Part shown: positions 45,801 to 54,320 of the stretch, piece after piece
How the letters are laid out: the number at the start of each line of letters is the position of its first letter
Numbering within the stretch: the stretch's first letter is position 1
Assembly: GCA_964551735.1 (NCBI GenBank)
Contig: CAZKEF010000024.1
Location: forward strand, 1 to 64,000
From: DAOUAT01 sp964551735
GTDB taxonomy: Bacteria > Chloroflexota > Anaerolineae > CG2-30-64-16
Reading direction: 5' to 3'
DNA length: 64,000 bases
The notes under the pieces: model-generated
What the model saw: only the letters and a program-made list of their open reading frames with translations
The model's database searches: none
What the model was told of the DNA's origin: nothing
Position numbers and translations under genes: made by a program

Positions 45801-48800
45801 GAACGGTGACGGCGACGCAACATGGCCGCTGGCGGGCGATTGGCGTTGGATTTATCTGGATGGCGGCACGGCCAGCATCAATCACGCGGTGATCGCCTAC
45901 GGCGGCGGCACGGCTTCGGGTGCCTGGGACAGCACCGGCGTGCTGCGCACTAACGGCAGCGCCTCGCTCACCCTCGAAAACAGCGTTATCCGCCAGGCGT
46001 TCTTCGACGGGGTGCTGGCCTGGGGCGGGCCTGTGGTGGTCAAGAACACGGTGGTCACCGGCGCCGACCGGGGCATCTGCGCGCATCCGAATTCCACCGT
46101 GACAGTGCTCAACAGCACAGTCACGGGCAACCGGGTGGGGCTGTTGTTGCATGGCGGCATCTTCGCGATCCAGAACACGTTGGTGACTCATAACTTCGCG
46201 TATGGCATCCTACATGATTACGGCGGCGACACCATCACGGTCCATTACTCGGATATCTGGAACCCGGAGGCCGTCAACTACAGCGGCACCGCAGATCGCA
46301 CCGGTCAGGATGGCAACCTCACGGTGGACCCGCAATATCGGGATCGGGCGCGCGAGAACTTCCAGTTGGGGTATCTCAGCCCGGTTATTGACGCTGCCGA
46401 TGGCGCTGCCGCCCCGGCGACGGATGCCATGGGTGCGCCGCGCTACGATGACCCCCGCACGGAGAACACGGGCCTGCCGGGCGCGGGCAGCGTCTACGCC
46501 GACATGGGTGCGTTTGAGTTTGTGGAGACCGCGGCCTCCAATATTGACCTGGTGGTGACGCGGATTAACGGTCCTGCCACCGCTCAGGCCGGCGAGACGG
46601 TGCTGCTGGAATGGGTAGTGACCAACCTGGGGCCACAGGTCCCCGCGGCCCACGCCTCGGCGGAGCCGGATTCCGCAGCGGATCAGGCCATCGGGCCCTG
46701 GCACGATAGCGTGCGTCTTGTGCTCAACCCCGATACCCAGCCGGTCGTCATCCCGGCGGGCGAGTTCGAGATCGGCGCGGGCGTGGCGCTGGGGGTGGGC
46801 GAAAGCTTCGCCGCCAGCGCCCTGGTGCGTGTGCCCGGCAGTGTGGTCGGCGACCATTTCTGGCAGGTAACCACCAACAGCCAGGGCGAGGTCTTTGAAG
46901 GGCAGCACAGCGCGAACAACACCACAATCTCGGCGGCGTCGTTTGCACTCGATCTGCCGGAGGTGTTGGTCGGCGGGCCTGCGCTGGACAGGCAGTTTGA
47001 CAACGCAGGCGACCAGGTTTGGTTCAAGCTCCAGCCGGTCGTGGGACAGGATATTCTGGCGGGGCTGACGTTGGATGAGAGCGCTGGTATCGGAGAACTC
47101 TATCTGGCGCAGGGCACGATGCCCACCCGTCAGGATTATCAGATCCGCTCGCCCCTGCCCGACGGCGCTGCGGTGCAGGCGCTCATCGCTGGGGCGACAG
47201 GGCAGACGTATTACGGCATGGCGTATGCGCGCTCCGTTCCGGCAAGCGGCTCGGCGCTGCACCTGAGCGCGCAGGTGTTGGCCTTCTCGCTGAACGCTTT
47301 CTCTCCGACAGAGGCGGGCAATCTGGGCGAGGTGACGTTGCAGCTGACCGGCGGGCGGTTGACCGCGGATGCGACTTACGAGCTGGTGAGCGTTGGCGGC
47401 ACCGCCAGGGCGGCGGCAGGCGTCATGATGGTGGATCCCACGCGCGTGTATGCTACCTTCCCGATGGAGGAGCTAGCGACAGGAGCCTACACGGTGCGGG
47501 TCCGTAGTGGGACGACAACAGCGACGGCCCCCGACACGTTAGCCGTGGTGGCGGGACAACGCGGGCATGTGGAGGTGAGCGTCTCTATGCCCAATGTGTT
47601 GCGTCCCTATTGGGAAGGGCCAGTGGCGCTCACCTACCACAACACCGGTAACGTGGATCTGCCCGCGCCGCTGATGCAAGTGCGCGTCACGAATGCGCAG
47701 ATCCGTTTTACCGGCGATTGGAACTACACCGGATCCGAGCTCATGCTGCTAGGGACCAGCGCTCATGGACCCGCAGATGTGTTGGCCCCGGGCGCAAGCA
47801 ACACGGTGCAGCTGGTGGTGCGTCCGACCATCGAGAACGGGGACTATCAGCTCTCGGTGGGCGTTTTCAGTGAGGAGCAGGCAGGGACAGCGATCAACTG
47901 GGGCGCTCTGAAGGCGGGCTTGCGACCACCAGCGGTGCCCGCGGCGGCGTGGGATGTGATCTACGCCAACTTCACGGGGGAGGTAGGCAGCACTCTGGGG
48001 CAGTTCCAGGATGTGTTACGGGATAATGCTCGGCGCCTGGGCGCGATGGGCCTGCCCACCCAGAACGCGGTTGAGCTGGTCATCTTTGAGCTGTACCAGG
48101 CGGGCATGGCTGAGATGACGCAGCGCTACACGTTGGGCGCCTTTGGACGCGGCGTGCCCGCACTATGGGAGGTGCGGGTGCAACGGGATCCGTGGGATCA
48201 GATCTATGTCCAGAACGGGGCGGAGGTCTACTATTTCCGTAGCCTGCCCTCCCTGGCCGCTGCGCCGGCTTCAGGAAGCATTTTCCCCCCTCAGGCCCCC
48301 ACGACGACGGAGACCTGGTACCCAGCGCCGGGGAATTTCACCGAGCTGGTCATAGAGGACGGGATCCCGCGCTGGCGCTCGCCGGCCGGCATGCTGGCGG
48401 TCTTCTACGCCGATGGGCGGTGGAACTACATGGAGGACCGGAACGGAAATCGCCTGACCGCGGTTTATAGCGGAGGGCGCGTTGCCCGCCTGGACCACAG
48501 CAACGGCGACCAGGTCAGCATCGAGTACAACGCGCAGGGGCGCGTGAGCCGGATGACCGGTCCTACCGGTGAACAGACCACCTTCACCTACGACGCTGCC
48601 GGCGAGCACCTACTCACTGTGAGCACTGCGCAGGGCACGATCACCTACAGCTACACAGACGGTGGGCCGGCAGCGCAGCACACCCTGGCGCAGATTGACT
48701 TCGGCGACGGCACGCACCTCAACTTTCAATACGATGCGCAGGGGCGGTTGACCCGGCAGTATCGCGGCGGCACTGTGGCCGTGGATGATCTGACGATAAG

Positions 48801-51800
48801 CTACGACAGTGCAGGCGGGTTGACTTTCACCGATGCCACAGGGAGCGCGACGTTGTGGGCTGACCACCAAGGCTTGTATCACAGAGTCGTGGGTCCGGAA
48901 GGCTTCACGACGGTGAACGACTTCGACCGCAACCGGCAGTTGATCCGCCAGCAACTGCCGTTGGGCGCCACGGCCTATTTCGGCTATGACGCGTGGGGCA
49001 ACCGTACACTGGCGGTGGATGCGCTGGGGGCCCAGGTGAGCCTGGGATACGACACTGGCGTGGGTTTGCCGCATCGCCTGCTGGCAGCCGCGAATCCCGC
49101 CGGGCGCGTGACCCAGTATAGTTACGACAGCGCGGCAAACCTGCTCTCTTTGACGTACCCCGATGGCGGCCGGGCAACGCTGGCCTACGATACGCATGGC
49201 CGCGTGACCCAAGTGACCAATGCCCGCGGGCAGACGGTGGCCTTTGCTTACACCGCGAAAGACCTGCTGCAACAGAAGACGTTGCCGGGCGGCGTCCAGA
49301 TTACGTACACTTACGATGCCCATCGCAACCTGCTCTCGGCTACGGGACCGATGGGCGCGACGGCGTTCCAATACGACGCGGCGGACCGCTTGACCAAGGT
49401 AACGTATCCGAACGGGCTGTGGCTGGCGTTTACGTATGATGCGGGCGGGCGGCGGACACGCATGGCGGAGAAGGGTGGATACCAGATGAACTACGCTTAT
49501 GACGCCGCCGGACGCCTGGCGCGGCTGAGCGACCAAACGGGGCAGACGTTGGTCGCGTACACCTACAACGCTGTGAGCCAGGTGAGCCGCCAGGACTTCG
49601 GTAACGGGACCTATACAACCTTCGCTTATGATGCCAACGATCGGCTAACGCAGGCGAATCACAACTCCCCCACGGGCGCACTGCTGGCAAAGTATCATTA
49701 CACCTACGACGCGCTCGGACGACGCCGGACCATGACCACGTTGGAGGGCACGTGGTCCCTTGGCTACGACCTGCGGGGGCAGTTGATCTCCGCGCAATCC
49801 CCGTCAGGGCGCCTGATCACCTACACCTACGACGCCGCCGGCAATCGTGTTCGGGTGGACGACAGCGGCTCGGTAACAGAGTACCAGGTGAATGCGCTGG
49901 ATCAGGTGCTGCGGGCGGGCGGAGACACGTTCAGCTATGACGCCGACGGCAACCTGGTGGGGCGCGGCGGAGCGGGCGGCGGCTGGGCGTATGTCTACGA
50001 CGCAGAAGGCCAGCTCACCAGCGTTACGGGGCCCGATGGGACGTTCACTTTTGAGTATGACGCGCTCGGCAACCGCATCGCCAGCATCAAGGACGGGGTG
50101 CGCACCAACTACGCGTTTGACCCGATGGTATACGGGCTGGTGGTGGGGGAGTACGACGCCACGGGCAGCTTGCAGGCGTACTACGGCTACGGCAATGGCC
50201 TGGCAGCGCGCCAAGGACCGGGTGAGGCGGTGTTCTATCACTTTGACGGCTCAGGCAACACGGCTCTGCTCACCAGCAGCGGCGGCGCGGTCAGCGCCAC
50301 CTACAGCTACCTGCCCTTTGGCCAGGTGCTCTCAGCGACCGGGACGACGCCGAATCCCTTCCAGTTTGGCGGGCAGGGAGGGATGCTCACTGCGGGAACG
50401 AACCTGGTGTTGACGCCAGTCCGTTGGTACACGCCGCAGTTGGGGCGTTTTGGCAGCCGCGAGCCGCTGCCTGCTGCCGGGGTGGCTCTGTACCTGTATG
50501 CCTCGAACGACCCGCTCGGGAGCATTGACCGCGACGGCCTGGAAGAGGAAGACACCGTGAAAGGATGGTGGTTTTTCCTCTTTGACCGGTTCAGTGACAC
50601 AGCCAGTCTTACCAGTTATCAGTACGGTAACCTTGTCAAGGCAATGGAGCAGGCGATTGTGAGTTTTCGCGATTCGGCATATATCTCCGCAGCGCGACTC
50701 GATGATGTTGTTGGAGCTGTCCGCAAGTCAGCGGAGGCCAACAAGACGGCAGCCGCTCTCAAGGGTGTGTCAAAACATGCCGCATGGTTTAAGAAGCTAT
50801 CCAGGCGCCTGGATACGATCGCGGCCGGCATCGCCTGGCACGATGCGTATAAGACCTACAGCAAGAAGGGGTGGAATGAACAAACCAGCCATGATACGCT
50901 TGTGGCGGTGGCCAAGACCCTGGCCATCTTCAGTCCGATTCCCTGCACAAGCACGATCGTGGATATTGTGGATTGGGGCAGCTACTGGGTGCCCTATGCG
51001 TTAATGAGCGCCTGGGATTGGATGACGATACCAAACTACCAGTTCTCGTGGAATGGGCCTGTGGTGACCTCGCATGATCCGAACGACATCCTGGGGCCAG
51101 CAGGCTTTGGCGATGACCACTGGATCCCAGCCGCCGGTACGCTGGCGTACACCATTCGTTTCGAGAACGACCGCGCGGCGACCGCGCCGGCGCAGATGGT
51201 TGTTATCCGGCAGACGCTAGATCCCAACCTCGACCTGACGACGTTCCAGTGGCTGAGCTACGGCTTCGGTAATACCCTGATGAGTGTACCTGCGGCCTTG
51301 AACGCCTATACCTTGCGGTTGGACATGCGCGCCGTCAACGGGCTCTATGTGGATATCAACGCGAACCTGGATCCGGTGATGCGCCAGCTCACCTGGGAGT
51401 TCCGCTCGATTGACCCGGTGACCGGTCGCCCGCCGGCGGATCCGTTGGCGGGCTTCTTGCCGCCTAACGTGACCGCGCCGGAGGGCGAGGGCTTCATCGC
51501 GTATACCGTTGCGACGCGGGGCGGGCTGCCGAGCGGAACGCAGGTGAATGCGCAGGCGGATATCGTTTTCGACACGAACGCGCCCATCCTCACGCCACTC
51601 TACGTGAACCGGCTGGATGCCCTGCCGCCGGCCAGCAGCCAGGTGAAACCCTTGCCGGCGCAGGTGAGCAACGCTACCTTCGATGTCACCTGGGGCGGCA
51701 GTGATGATGCTGGCGGTTCCGGCATCGGCGTGTACGACATCTACGTCTCGGTGGATGGGGGCGCGTTCAGCCTATGGCAGACCGGTGCCCGTACTACCAG

Positions 51801-51963
51801 CGCCGCATTCACGGGGGTGGATGGCGTGACGTACAGCTTCTACGCTGTAGCGACGGATAACGTGGGCCACCGGCAGATTAAGACAGCGCGTGTCGAGGCA
51901 TCTACTACCGTGAGCGCCGGCTCTGAACGCCACATCTATCTGCCCTTGGTGATCAGGGGGTAG
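42847..51963 (+). CDS. Giant secreted beta-helix/RHS-repeat protein
   Basis: 3038 aa with an AAAAGGAG ribosome site. After a signal peptide (LLLIGTVCAWLSFVLTTGAAA), a right-handed beta-helix region spans about 40-1220. It includes repeated units with a DDAHGGDTNGDGS motif at 43192, 43807 and 44416, a period of about 205 residues. A CARDB-like adhesion segment and beta-sandwiches follow. RHS/YD repeats run from about 1870 to 2530 (YDAAGRLARLSDQTGQT, TYDAAGNRVRVDD). The RHS core end (VRWYTPQLGRFGSREPL, then DPLGSIDRDGL) is near 2530-2563. The remaining about 475 residues are unusual for RHS proteins: a helical, lower-GC segment (about 2565-2740), a beta domain starting SHDPNDILGPAGFG, an Fn3-like domain and the tail YLPLVIRG. 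No immunity gene follows. Probably a surface adhesin or a toxin carrier. Confidence 0.9.
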   Translation: MTRTYRHLLLIGTVCAWLSFVLTTGAAAITAAPLAMDTTQVHTNVSGPIVGDTTWTLAASPYVVTGDVTVNAGVTLTIEPGVVVKFQTQGCDLIVNGRLLAQGSGTQLITFTSYKDDAHGGDTNGDGSASMPAPNDWGGVVIAASSSGSMLQHTWIGYGGYGGVPYSYANLHLYTSDVMVQNNTIAYSSHRGLHVGGVSPAHPLELTGNTFVANAEWAVYDDTTGVRTDIMLTGNTSSGSLNNGYGVRGAIAGEVIFSSPDNFPFIIWDSTANLSVDAGATLAFTPGTVIKSQANRHLAVNGRLLAQGTEAEPIVFTSIKDDAHGGDTNGDGSASTPTPNDWAGIGLAASSSGSMLQHTWIGYGGYGGVPYSYANLHLYTSDVMVQHNTIAYSSHQGIHVGGVVPAHPLALTGNTFVANAEWAVYDDATGTLTDITLVGNTSNGSAYNGFGIMGVVSGTVTYDSEASFPFVVPSDLTVAAGSTLTFAPGVVVKFEWWGDELRVEGQLLAQGTETAPIIFTSLRDDAHGGDTNGDGNATTPAPGNWTGIALTSLSSGSMLEHTWIGYGGYGDSPYSYANLHVYTNDATIAKSTIAKSANRGITVSDALPRIESNQIRENQVGIYCINGALPRLRDNVIEANTQYGLQNTSAGVTVDARYNWWGNANGPAHASNPGGTGNAVSDNVTFAPWYSAFEWRTPFSVVFHGTQTVGWGTFGSTAGTAVDVAYRGAGDWQMLGTGLPINGGLDWDTVVVPDGWFDLRARLYDAGAHLLAERVRRVLVLNAPSIAWHAGDISASETWHAGVLHLVGSDVLLGSGVTLTVAPGTVVKAASGAGLIIPSTATLQALGTSEAPIILTSLADDTAGGDTNLDGSATLPRPGDWLGLVLRGSGQAILNAYTQVRYAQVQHSGALAEDTVWSNELLHVISSDVIIPNGVKLTVEPGTIIKFASKRGLTIQSGGQLLAQGTVAQPVTFTSLKDDSAGGDSNGDGDATWPLAGDWRWIYLDGGTASINHAVIAYGGGTASGAWDSTGVLRTNGSASLTLENSVIRQAFFDGVLAWGGPVVVKNTVVTGADRGICAHPNSTVTVLNSTVTGNRVGLLLHGGIFAIQNTLVTHNFAYGILHDYGGDTITVHYSDIWNPEAVNYSGTADRTGQDGNLTVDPQYRDRARENFQLGYLSPVIDAADGAAAPATDAMGAPRYDDPRTENTGLPGAGSVYADMGAFEFVETAASNIDLVVTRINGPATAQAGETVLLEWVVTNLGPQVPAAHASAEPDSAADQAIGPWHDSVRLVLNPDTQPVVIPAGEFEIGAGVALGVGESFAASALVRVPGSVVGDHFWQVTTNSQGEVFEGQHSANNTTISAASFALDLPEVLVGGPALDRQFDNAGDQVWFKLQPVVGQDILAGLTLDESAGIGELYLAQGTMPTRQDYQIRSPLPDGAAVQALIAGATGQTYYGMAYARSVPASGSALHLSAQVLAFSLNAFSPTEAGNLGEVTLQLTGGRLTADATYELVSVGGTARAAAGVMMVDPTRVYATFPMEELATGAYTVRVRSGTTTATAPDTLAVVAGQRGHVEVSVSMPNVLRPYWEGPVALTYHNTGNVDLPAPLMQVRVTNAQIRFTGDWNYTGSELMLLGTSAHGPADVLAPGASNTVQLVVRPTIENGDYQLSVGVFSEEQAGTAINWGALKAGLRPPAVPAAAWDVIYANFTGEVGSTLGQFQDVLRDNARRLGAMGLPTQNAVELVIFELYQAGMAEMTQRYTLGAFGRGVPALWEVRVQRDPWDQIYVQNGAEVYYFRSLPSLAAAPASGSIFPPQAPTTTETWYPAPGNFTELVIEDGIPRWRSPAGMLAVFYADGRWNYMEDRNGNRLTAVYSGGRVARLDHSNGDQVSIEYNAQGRVSRMTGPTGEQTTFTYDAAGEHLLTVSTAQGTITYSYTDGGPAAQHTLAQIDFGDGTHLNFQYDAQGRLTRQYRGGTVAVDDLTISYDSAGGLTFTDATGSATLWADHQGLYHRVVGPEGFTTVNDFDRNRQLIRQQLPLGATAYFGYDAWGNRTLAVDALGAQVSLGYDTGVGLPHRLLAAANPAGRVTQYSYDSAANLLSLTYPDGGRATLAYDTHGRVTQVTNARGQTVAFAYTAKDLLQQKTLPGGVQITYTYDAHRNLLSATGPMGATAFQYDAADRLTKVTYPNGLWLAFTYDAGGRRTRMAEKGGYQMNYAYDAAGRLARLSDQTGQTLVAYTYNAVSQVSRQDFGNGTYTTFAYDANDRLTQANHNSPTGALLAKYHYTYDALGRRRTMTTLEGTWSLGYDLRGQLISAQSPSGRLITYTYDAAGNRVRVDDSGSVTEYQVNALDQVLRAGGDTFSYDADGNLVGRGGAGGGWAYVYDAEGQLTSVTGPDGTFTFEYDALGNRIASIKDGVRTNYAFDPMVYGLVVGEYDATGSLQAYYGYGNGLAARQGPGEAVFYHFDGSGNTALLTSSGGAVSATYSYLPFGQVLSATGTTPNPFQFGGQGGMLTAGTNLVLTPVRWYTPQLGRFGSREPLPAAGVALYLYASNDPLGSIDRDGLEEEDTVKGWWFFLFDRFSDTASLTSYQYGNLVKAMEQAIVSFRDSAYISAARLDDVVGAVRKSAEANKTAAALKGVSKHAAWFKKLSRRLDTIAAGIAWHDAYKTYSKKGWNEQTSHDTLVAVAKTLAIFSPIPCTSTIVDIVDWGSYWVPYALMSAWDWMTIPNYQFSWNGPVVTSHDPNDILGPAGFGDDHWIPAAGTLAYTIRFENDRAATAPAQMVVIRQTLDPNLDLTTFQWLSYGFGNTLMSVPAALNAYTLRLDMRAVNGLYVDINANLDPVMRQLTWEFRSIDPVTGRPPADPLAGFLPPNVTAPEGEGFIAYTVATRGGLPSGTQVNAQADIVFDTNAPILTPLYVNRLDALPPASSQVKPLPAQVSNATFDVTWGGSDDAGGSGIGVYDIYVSVDGGAFSLWQTGARTTSAAFTGVDGVTYSFYAVATDNVGHRQIKTARVEASTTVSAGSERHIYLPLVIRG
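43190..44620 (+). repeat. Tandem about 610-base coding repeats in the beta-helix region
   Basis: Three units begin with gatgatgcgca-type sequence at 43192, 43807 and 44416 (spacings 615 and 609). The first two share long nearly identical blocks, e.g. around 43275-43410 and 43890-44020. This indicates recent duplication. Confidence 0.75.
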
Positions 51964-51982
51964 ATGTACTTTGAGCGAAGAA

Positions 51983-52020
51983 GGTGGGTCGGACCGATGC
52001 TGCCGCCGATCCGACCCACC
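51983..52020. terminator. Hairpin between convergent RHS and ABC-F genes
   Basis: GGTGGGTCGGA and TCCGACCCACC pair over 11 bases around a 16-base loop. It serves both convergent genes as a probable transcription end, although no strong U-tract follows on either strand. Confidence 0.6.
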
Positions 52021-52031
52021 GGAGTCCTGGC

Positions 52032-53810
52032 TCATCGCCCCAGGTAATCCGAGTATCCCCCGTCAAACGCCACGATCCTGCCGTCCTCTAACGCCGCCAC
52101 CCGGTCCACGATGCGGTCCAGGAAATACCGGTCGTGGGAGATCACCAGCGCCGTGCCGTTGAACTCCTCCAGCGCAGCCTCCAACACCTCGGCCGAGGGG
52201 ATGTCCAGGTTGTTGGTCGGCTCATCCAGCAGCAGGAAGTTGGCGTCGGAGAGCATCAGCCGGGCCAGCTGCAGTCGGCTGCGCTCGCCACCGCTGAGCT
52301 GGCGCACCAGCTTGCGGCAGGCCTGGTAATCGAACAGAAACCGGCCCAGGAACGCGATGGCGTCATCTTCGTACATCGGCCGTGCGTCCCGGATCTCCTG
52401 GATCAGCGTCCAGTCGGGGTGCAGCGTCTCGTGCTGCTGGGCGTAATAACCAACCTGAACGCTAGGGCCCAGCCTGACCGTGCCGCCGTCGGGCTGCTCA
52501 GCGCCGATGCCCGCCGCCCCCAGGATGCAGCGGAACAGCACAGACTTGCCCGCGCCGTTGGGTCCCACCAGCCCCACCCGCTCCCCGTGCCAGATGGTCA
52601 GATCCACGCCGTCCAAGACCAGGTTGATGTCGTCAGCGCCCTCGTACCATTTCACCAATCTACCAATTTCCAACACCTTGTTGCTGCCGCGCCAGCCGCC
52701 CAGTTCCAGACGCATGCGCCGCCCCTCGGCGGGCCGTTCGATCTTGTCCATCCGCTCCAGCATCTTGTAGCGGGCGCGGGCCTGCCGCGCGTGGCGCTCG
52801 TCCACCACGATGCTGGCCCACAGCTCGAACCGGGCGATGGCCGCCTCGATCTGGCTGATGCGCTTCTGCTGTGCGCGGTAGAGCTGCTCCTGGCGCAGCC
52901 GCGCGAGCTGCTTGTTGACCGCGTAGGCTGAATAGGTGCCTGGCCAGACCGTGATCCGGCCCCCTTCCAGCTCGGCGATGCGATCTACCACTTGGTCGAG
53001 CAGGTAGCGGTCGTGAGAGACGATGATCACCGTGCCCCCATAGCCCCGCACTAGCCGCTCGACCACCTCCTTGCCGGCCACGTCCAGGTGGTTATCCGGC
53101 TCGTCCAGCAGCAGCACGTCCGGCCCCCAGACCAGCAGCCGCGCCAGCCCCACCAGCTTGGCCTGTCCGCCGCTGAGGGTGCTCATCGGCTGGTCGAAGG
53201 TCTCGTCCCCCAGTCCCAACTCGCGCAGGGTGGAGCGGACGCGATTCTCGTAAGTGAGGCCGCCGGCCGCCTCGTATGCGTGCAGCAGCCGGCCGTGCTC
53301 GTCGAGCACGCGCGCCAGCCGCCCCGCGTCGCCGTAGACCGCGGGATCGCCCATGCGCGCCTCGGCGTCGGCCAGGGCGGCGCGCAGGCGGGCGATCTCG
53401 GGCGAGCCGGAAAGCGCGGCGTCGAGGACGGACTTCTCCCCCTGCCCCCTTTCCTGCGAGGAGTCACCTCTCCCCCAACCCCTCTCCTCGCAGGAGAGGG
53501 GAGCCAACTCCCCCTTCCCTGGGAGGGAAGAGCCTGTCCTGAGTGTGTCGAAGGAGGGTCGGGGGGTTAGATCGCCTCCCGCGTCCTGCGGCAAGTAGCC
53601 GATGGTCAGGTCTTTGACCCGGAAGATCGCGCCGGCGTCGGGGGCATGTTCGCCCAGGATGAGCCGGAGCAGCGTGGACTTGCCCGTGCCGTTGGCGCCC
53701 ACCAGGCCGATCTTCTGGCCGGCCTGGATCTCCCAGCTCAGCCCGGCCAGGATGGGTTTGTCGAAGTATGTGTAACTGACATCGGTTAGGTTAAGGATGA
53801 TGTTTGCCAT
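52032..53810 (-). CDS. ABC-F family ATPase
   Basis: 592 aa from the ATG at 53810 (MANIILNLTDVSYTYF). It has two NBDs with Walker A GANGTGKS and GPNGAGKS, signatures LSGGQAKL and LSGGERSRL, and Walker B LLLDEPDNHLD and LLLDEPTNNLD. The charged interdomain linker (FELWASIVVDERHARQARAR) is the P-site tRNA-interaction motif region. There are no membrane segments. ABC-F proteins act on ribosomes, in translation control or antibiotic protection. An insertion of about 45 residues between GYLPQD and VLDAALSG (about 95-140) is encoded by an interspersed repeat at 53434-53570. The gene has an attenuator-like leader, which favours a drug- or stress-responsive role over a housekeeping one. Confidence 0.92.
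   Translation of the reverse strand: MANIILNLTDVSYTYFDKPILAGLSWEIQAGQKIGLVGANGTGKSTLLRLILGEHAPDAGAIFRVKDLTIGYLPQDAGGDLTPRPSFDTLRTGSSLPGKGELAPLSCEERGWGRGDSSQERGQGEKSVLDAALSGSPEIARLRAALADAEARMGDPAVYGDAGRLARVLDEHGRLLHAYEAAGGLTYENRVRSTLRELGLGDETFDQPMSTLSGGQAKLVGLARLLVWGPDVLLLDEPDNHLDVAGKEVVERLVRGYGGTVIIVSHDRYLLDQVVDRIAELEGGRITVWPGTYSAYAVNKQLARLRQEQLYRAQQKRISQIEAAIARFELWASIVVDERHARQARARYKMLERMDKIERPAEGRRMRLELGGWRGSNKVLEIGRLVKWYEGADDINLVLDGVDLTIWHGERVGLVGPNGAGKSVLFRCILGAAGIGAEQPDGGTVRLGPSVQVGYYAQQHETLHPDWTLIQEIRDARPMYEDDAIAFLGRFLFDYQACRKLVRQLSGGERSRLQLARLMLSDANFLLLDEPTNNLDIPSAEVLEAALEEFNGTALVISHDRYFLDRIVDRVAALEDGRIVAFDGGYSDYLGR
53434..53570. repeat. Interspersed repeat carried in frame in the ABC-F gene
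   Basis: It contains the ctctcctcgcaggagag palindrome and a gcctgtcctgagtgtgtcga segment, both of widely dispersed bacterial intergenic repeat types. The frame is open through it and adds low-complexity Gly/Glu/Ser-rich residues. Confidence 0.65.
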
Positions 53811-53862
53811 GAGAGATGCCTCGTGATGCGTGCTGCGTATTGCGTATGGCTTGCTGGGCAAC

Positions 53863-53890
53863 AAAAAAGCCGTGAGTCTGCGCTCACGGC
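53863..53890 (-). terminator. Attenuator-like terminator in the ABC-F leader
   Basis: Minus strand: GCCGTGAG-CGCAGA-CTCACGGC followed by TTTTTTG. The 8-base stem is perfect and the U-run is six long. It lies 53 bases upstream of the ABC-F start and downstream of its promoter, so it would end transcription before the gene unless prevented. Confidence 0.8.
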
Positions 53891-53937
53891 CGGGTGGTTG
53901 ACGTAATAATCCGAACGGTGGGCGCGTTGAAGCAGGT

Positions 53938-54003
53938 TCAGGCCGCCCAGGAAGCGACGCGAGGCATGGGGATGAGGGAAAAGGCAACACGAATATACAA
54001 CAT
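53938..54003 (-). CDS. Putative leader peptide of the ABC-F gene
   Basis: 21 codons (begins MLYIRVAF, ends ASWAA) from an ATG at 54003 to a TGA at 53938. The ATG falls at the predicted transcription start, so the message may be leaderless. It ends about 48 bases before the terminator stem. Short leader peptides before a terminator are known for drug-responsive ABC-F genes, where stalled ribosomes cause read-through. Confidence 0.5.
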   Translation of the reverse strand: MLYIRVAFSLIPMPRVASWAA

Positions 54004-54009
54004 AGGTGC

Positions 54010-54039
54010 AGTATAACTGAGGATTGCGCGTGCTGTCAA
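54010..54039 (-). promoter_or_regulatory. Promoter of the ABC-F gene
   Basis: A perfect TTGACA (54039 to 54034) is followed after 18 bases by TATACT (54015 to 54010) on the minus strand. The leader to the ATG at 53810 is about 190 bases. Confidence 0.75.
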
Positions 54040-54131
54040 AATCGGGGCCACAGGGCGGGTGCGGTACCGGATGGGGCAGAGCGGCCGTCATGCTGAGCGG
54101 GTTTGTAGTGAGCATCGCGTTGCGGCGAATT

Positions 54132-54189
54132 ACCAGCGAAGCATCTCGCCAGCGGGGGTAACCGCGGCAGGGCGAGATGCTTCACTGGT
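54132..54189. repeat. Long-arm palindromic repeat
   Basis: ACCAGCGAAGCATCTCGCC (54132-54150) and GGCGAGATGCTTCACTGGT (54171-54189) pair at 18 of 19 positions. Flanking tgagcgggt and acccgctca arms extend the structure to about 54093-54230. It is a gcatctcgcc-type dispersed repeat, and nothing codes here. Confidence 0.7.
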
Positions 54190-54320
54190 TCATCGGGATT
54201 CTGGAATCTACGCTGTTGACCCGCTCACGGCAAAGCCGTGACAAAGGGGAGCGCTTGGTGCTAAACTTAGAACTGCGCTCCTGGCGGTGCGGCGTCCGAT
54301 TACACCAGGTGGCGAAATTG

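Noticed and set aside
42847..51963. Classical contact-dependent RHS toxin with immunity gene
   Set aside because: The protein does not end in a toxin tip and the next gene is a convergent ABC-F ATPase, so no immunity partner is visible.
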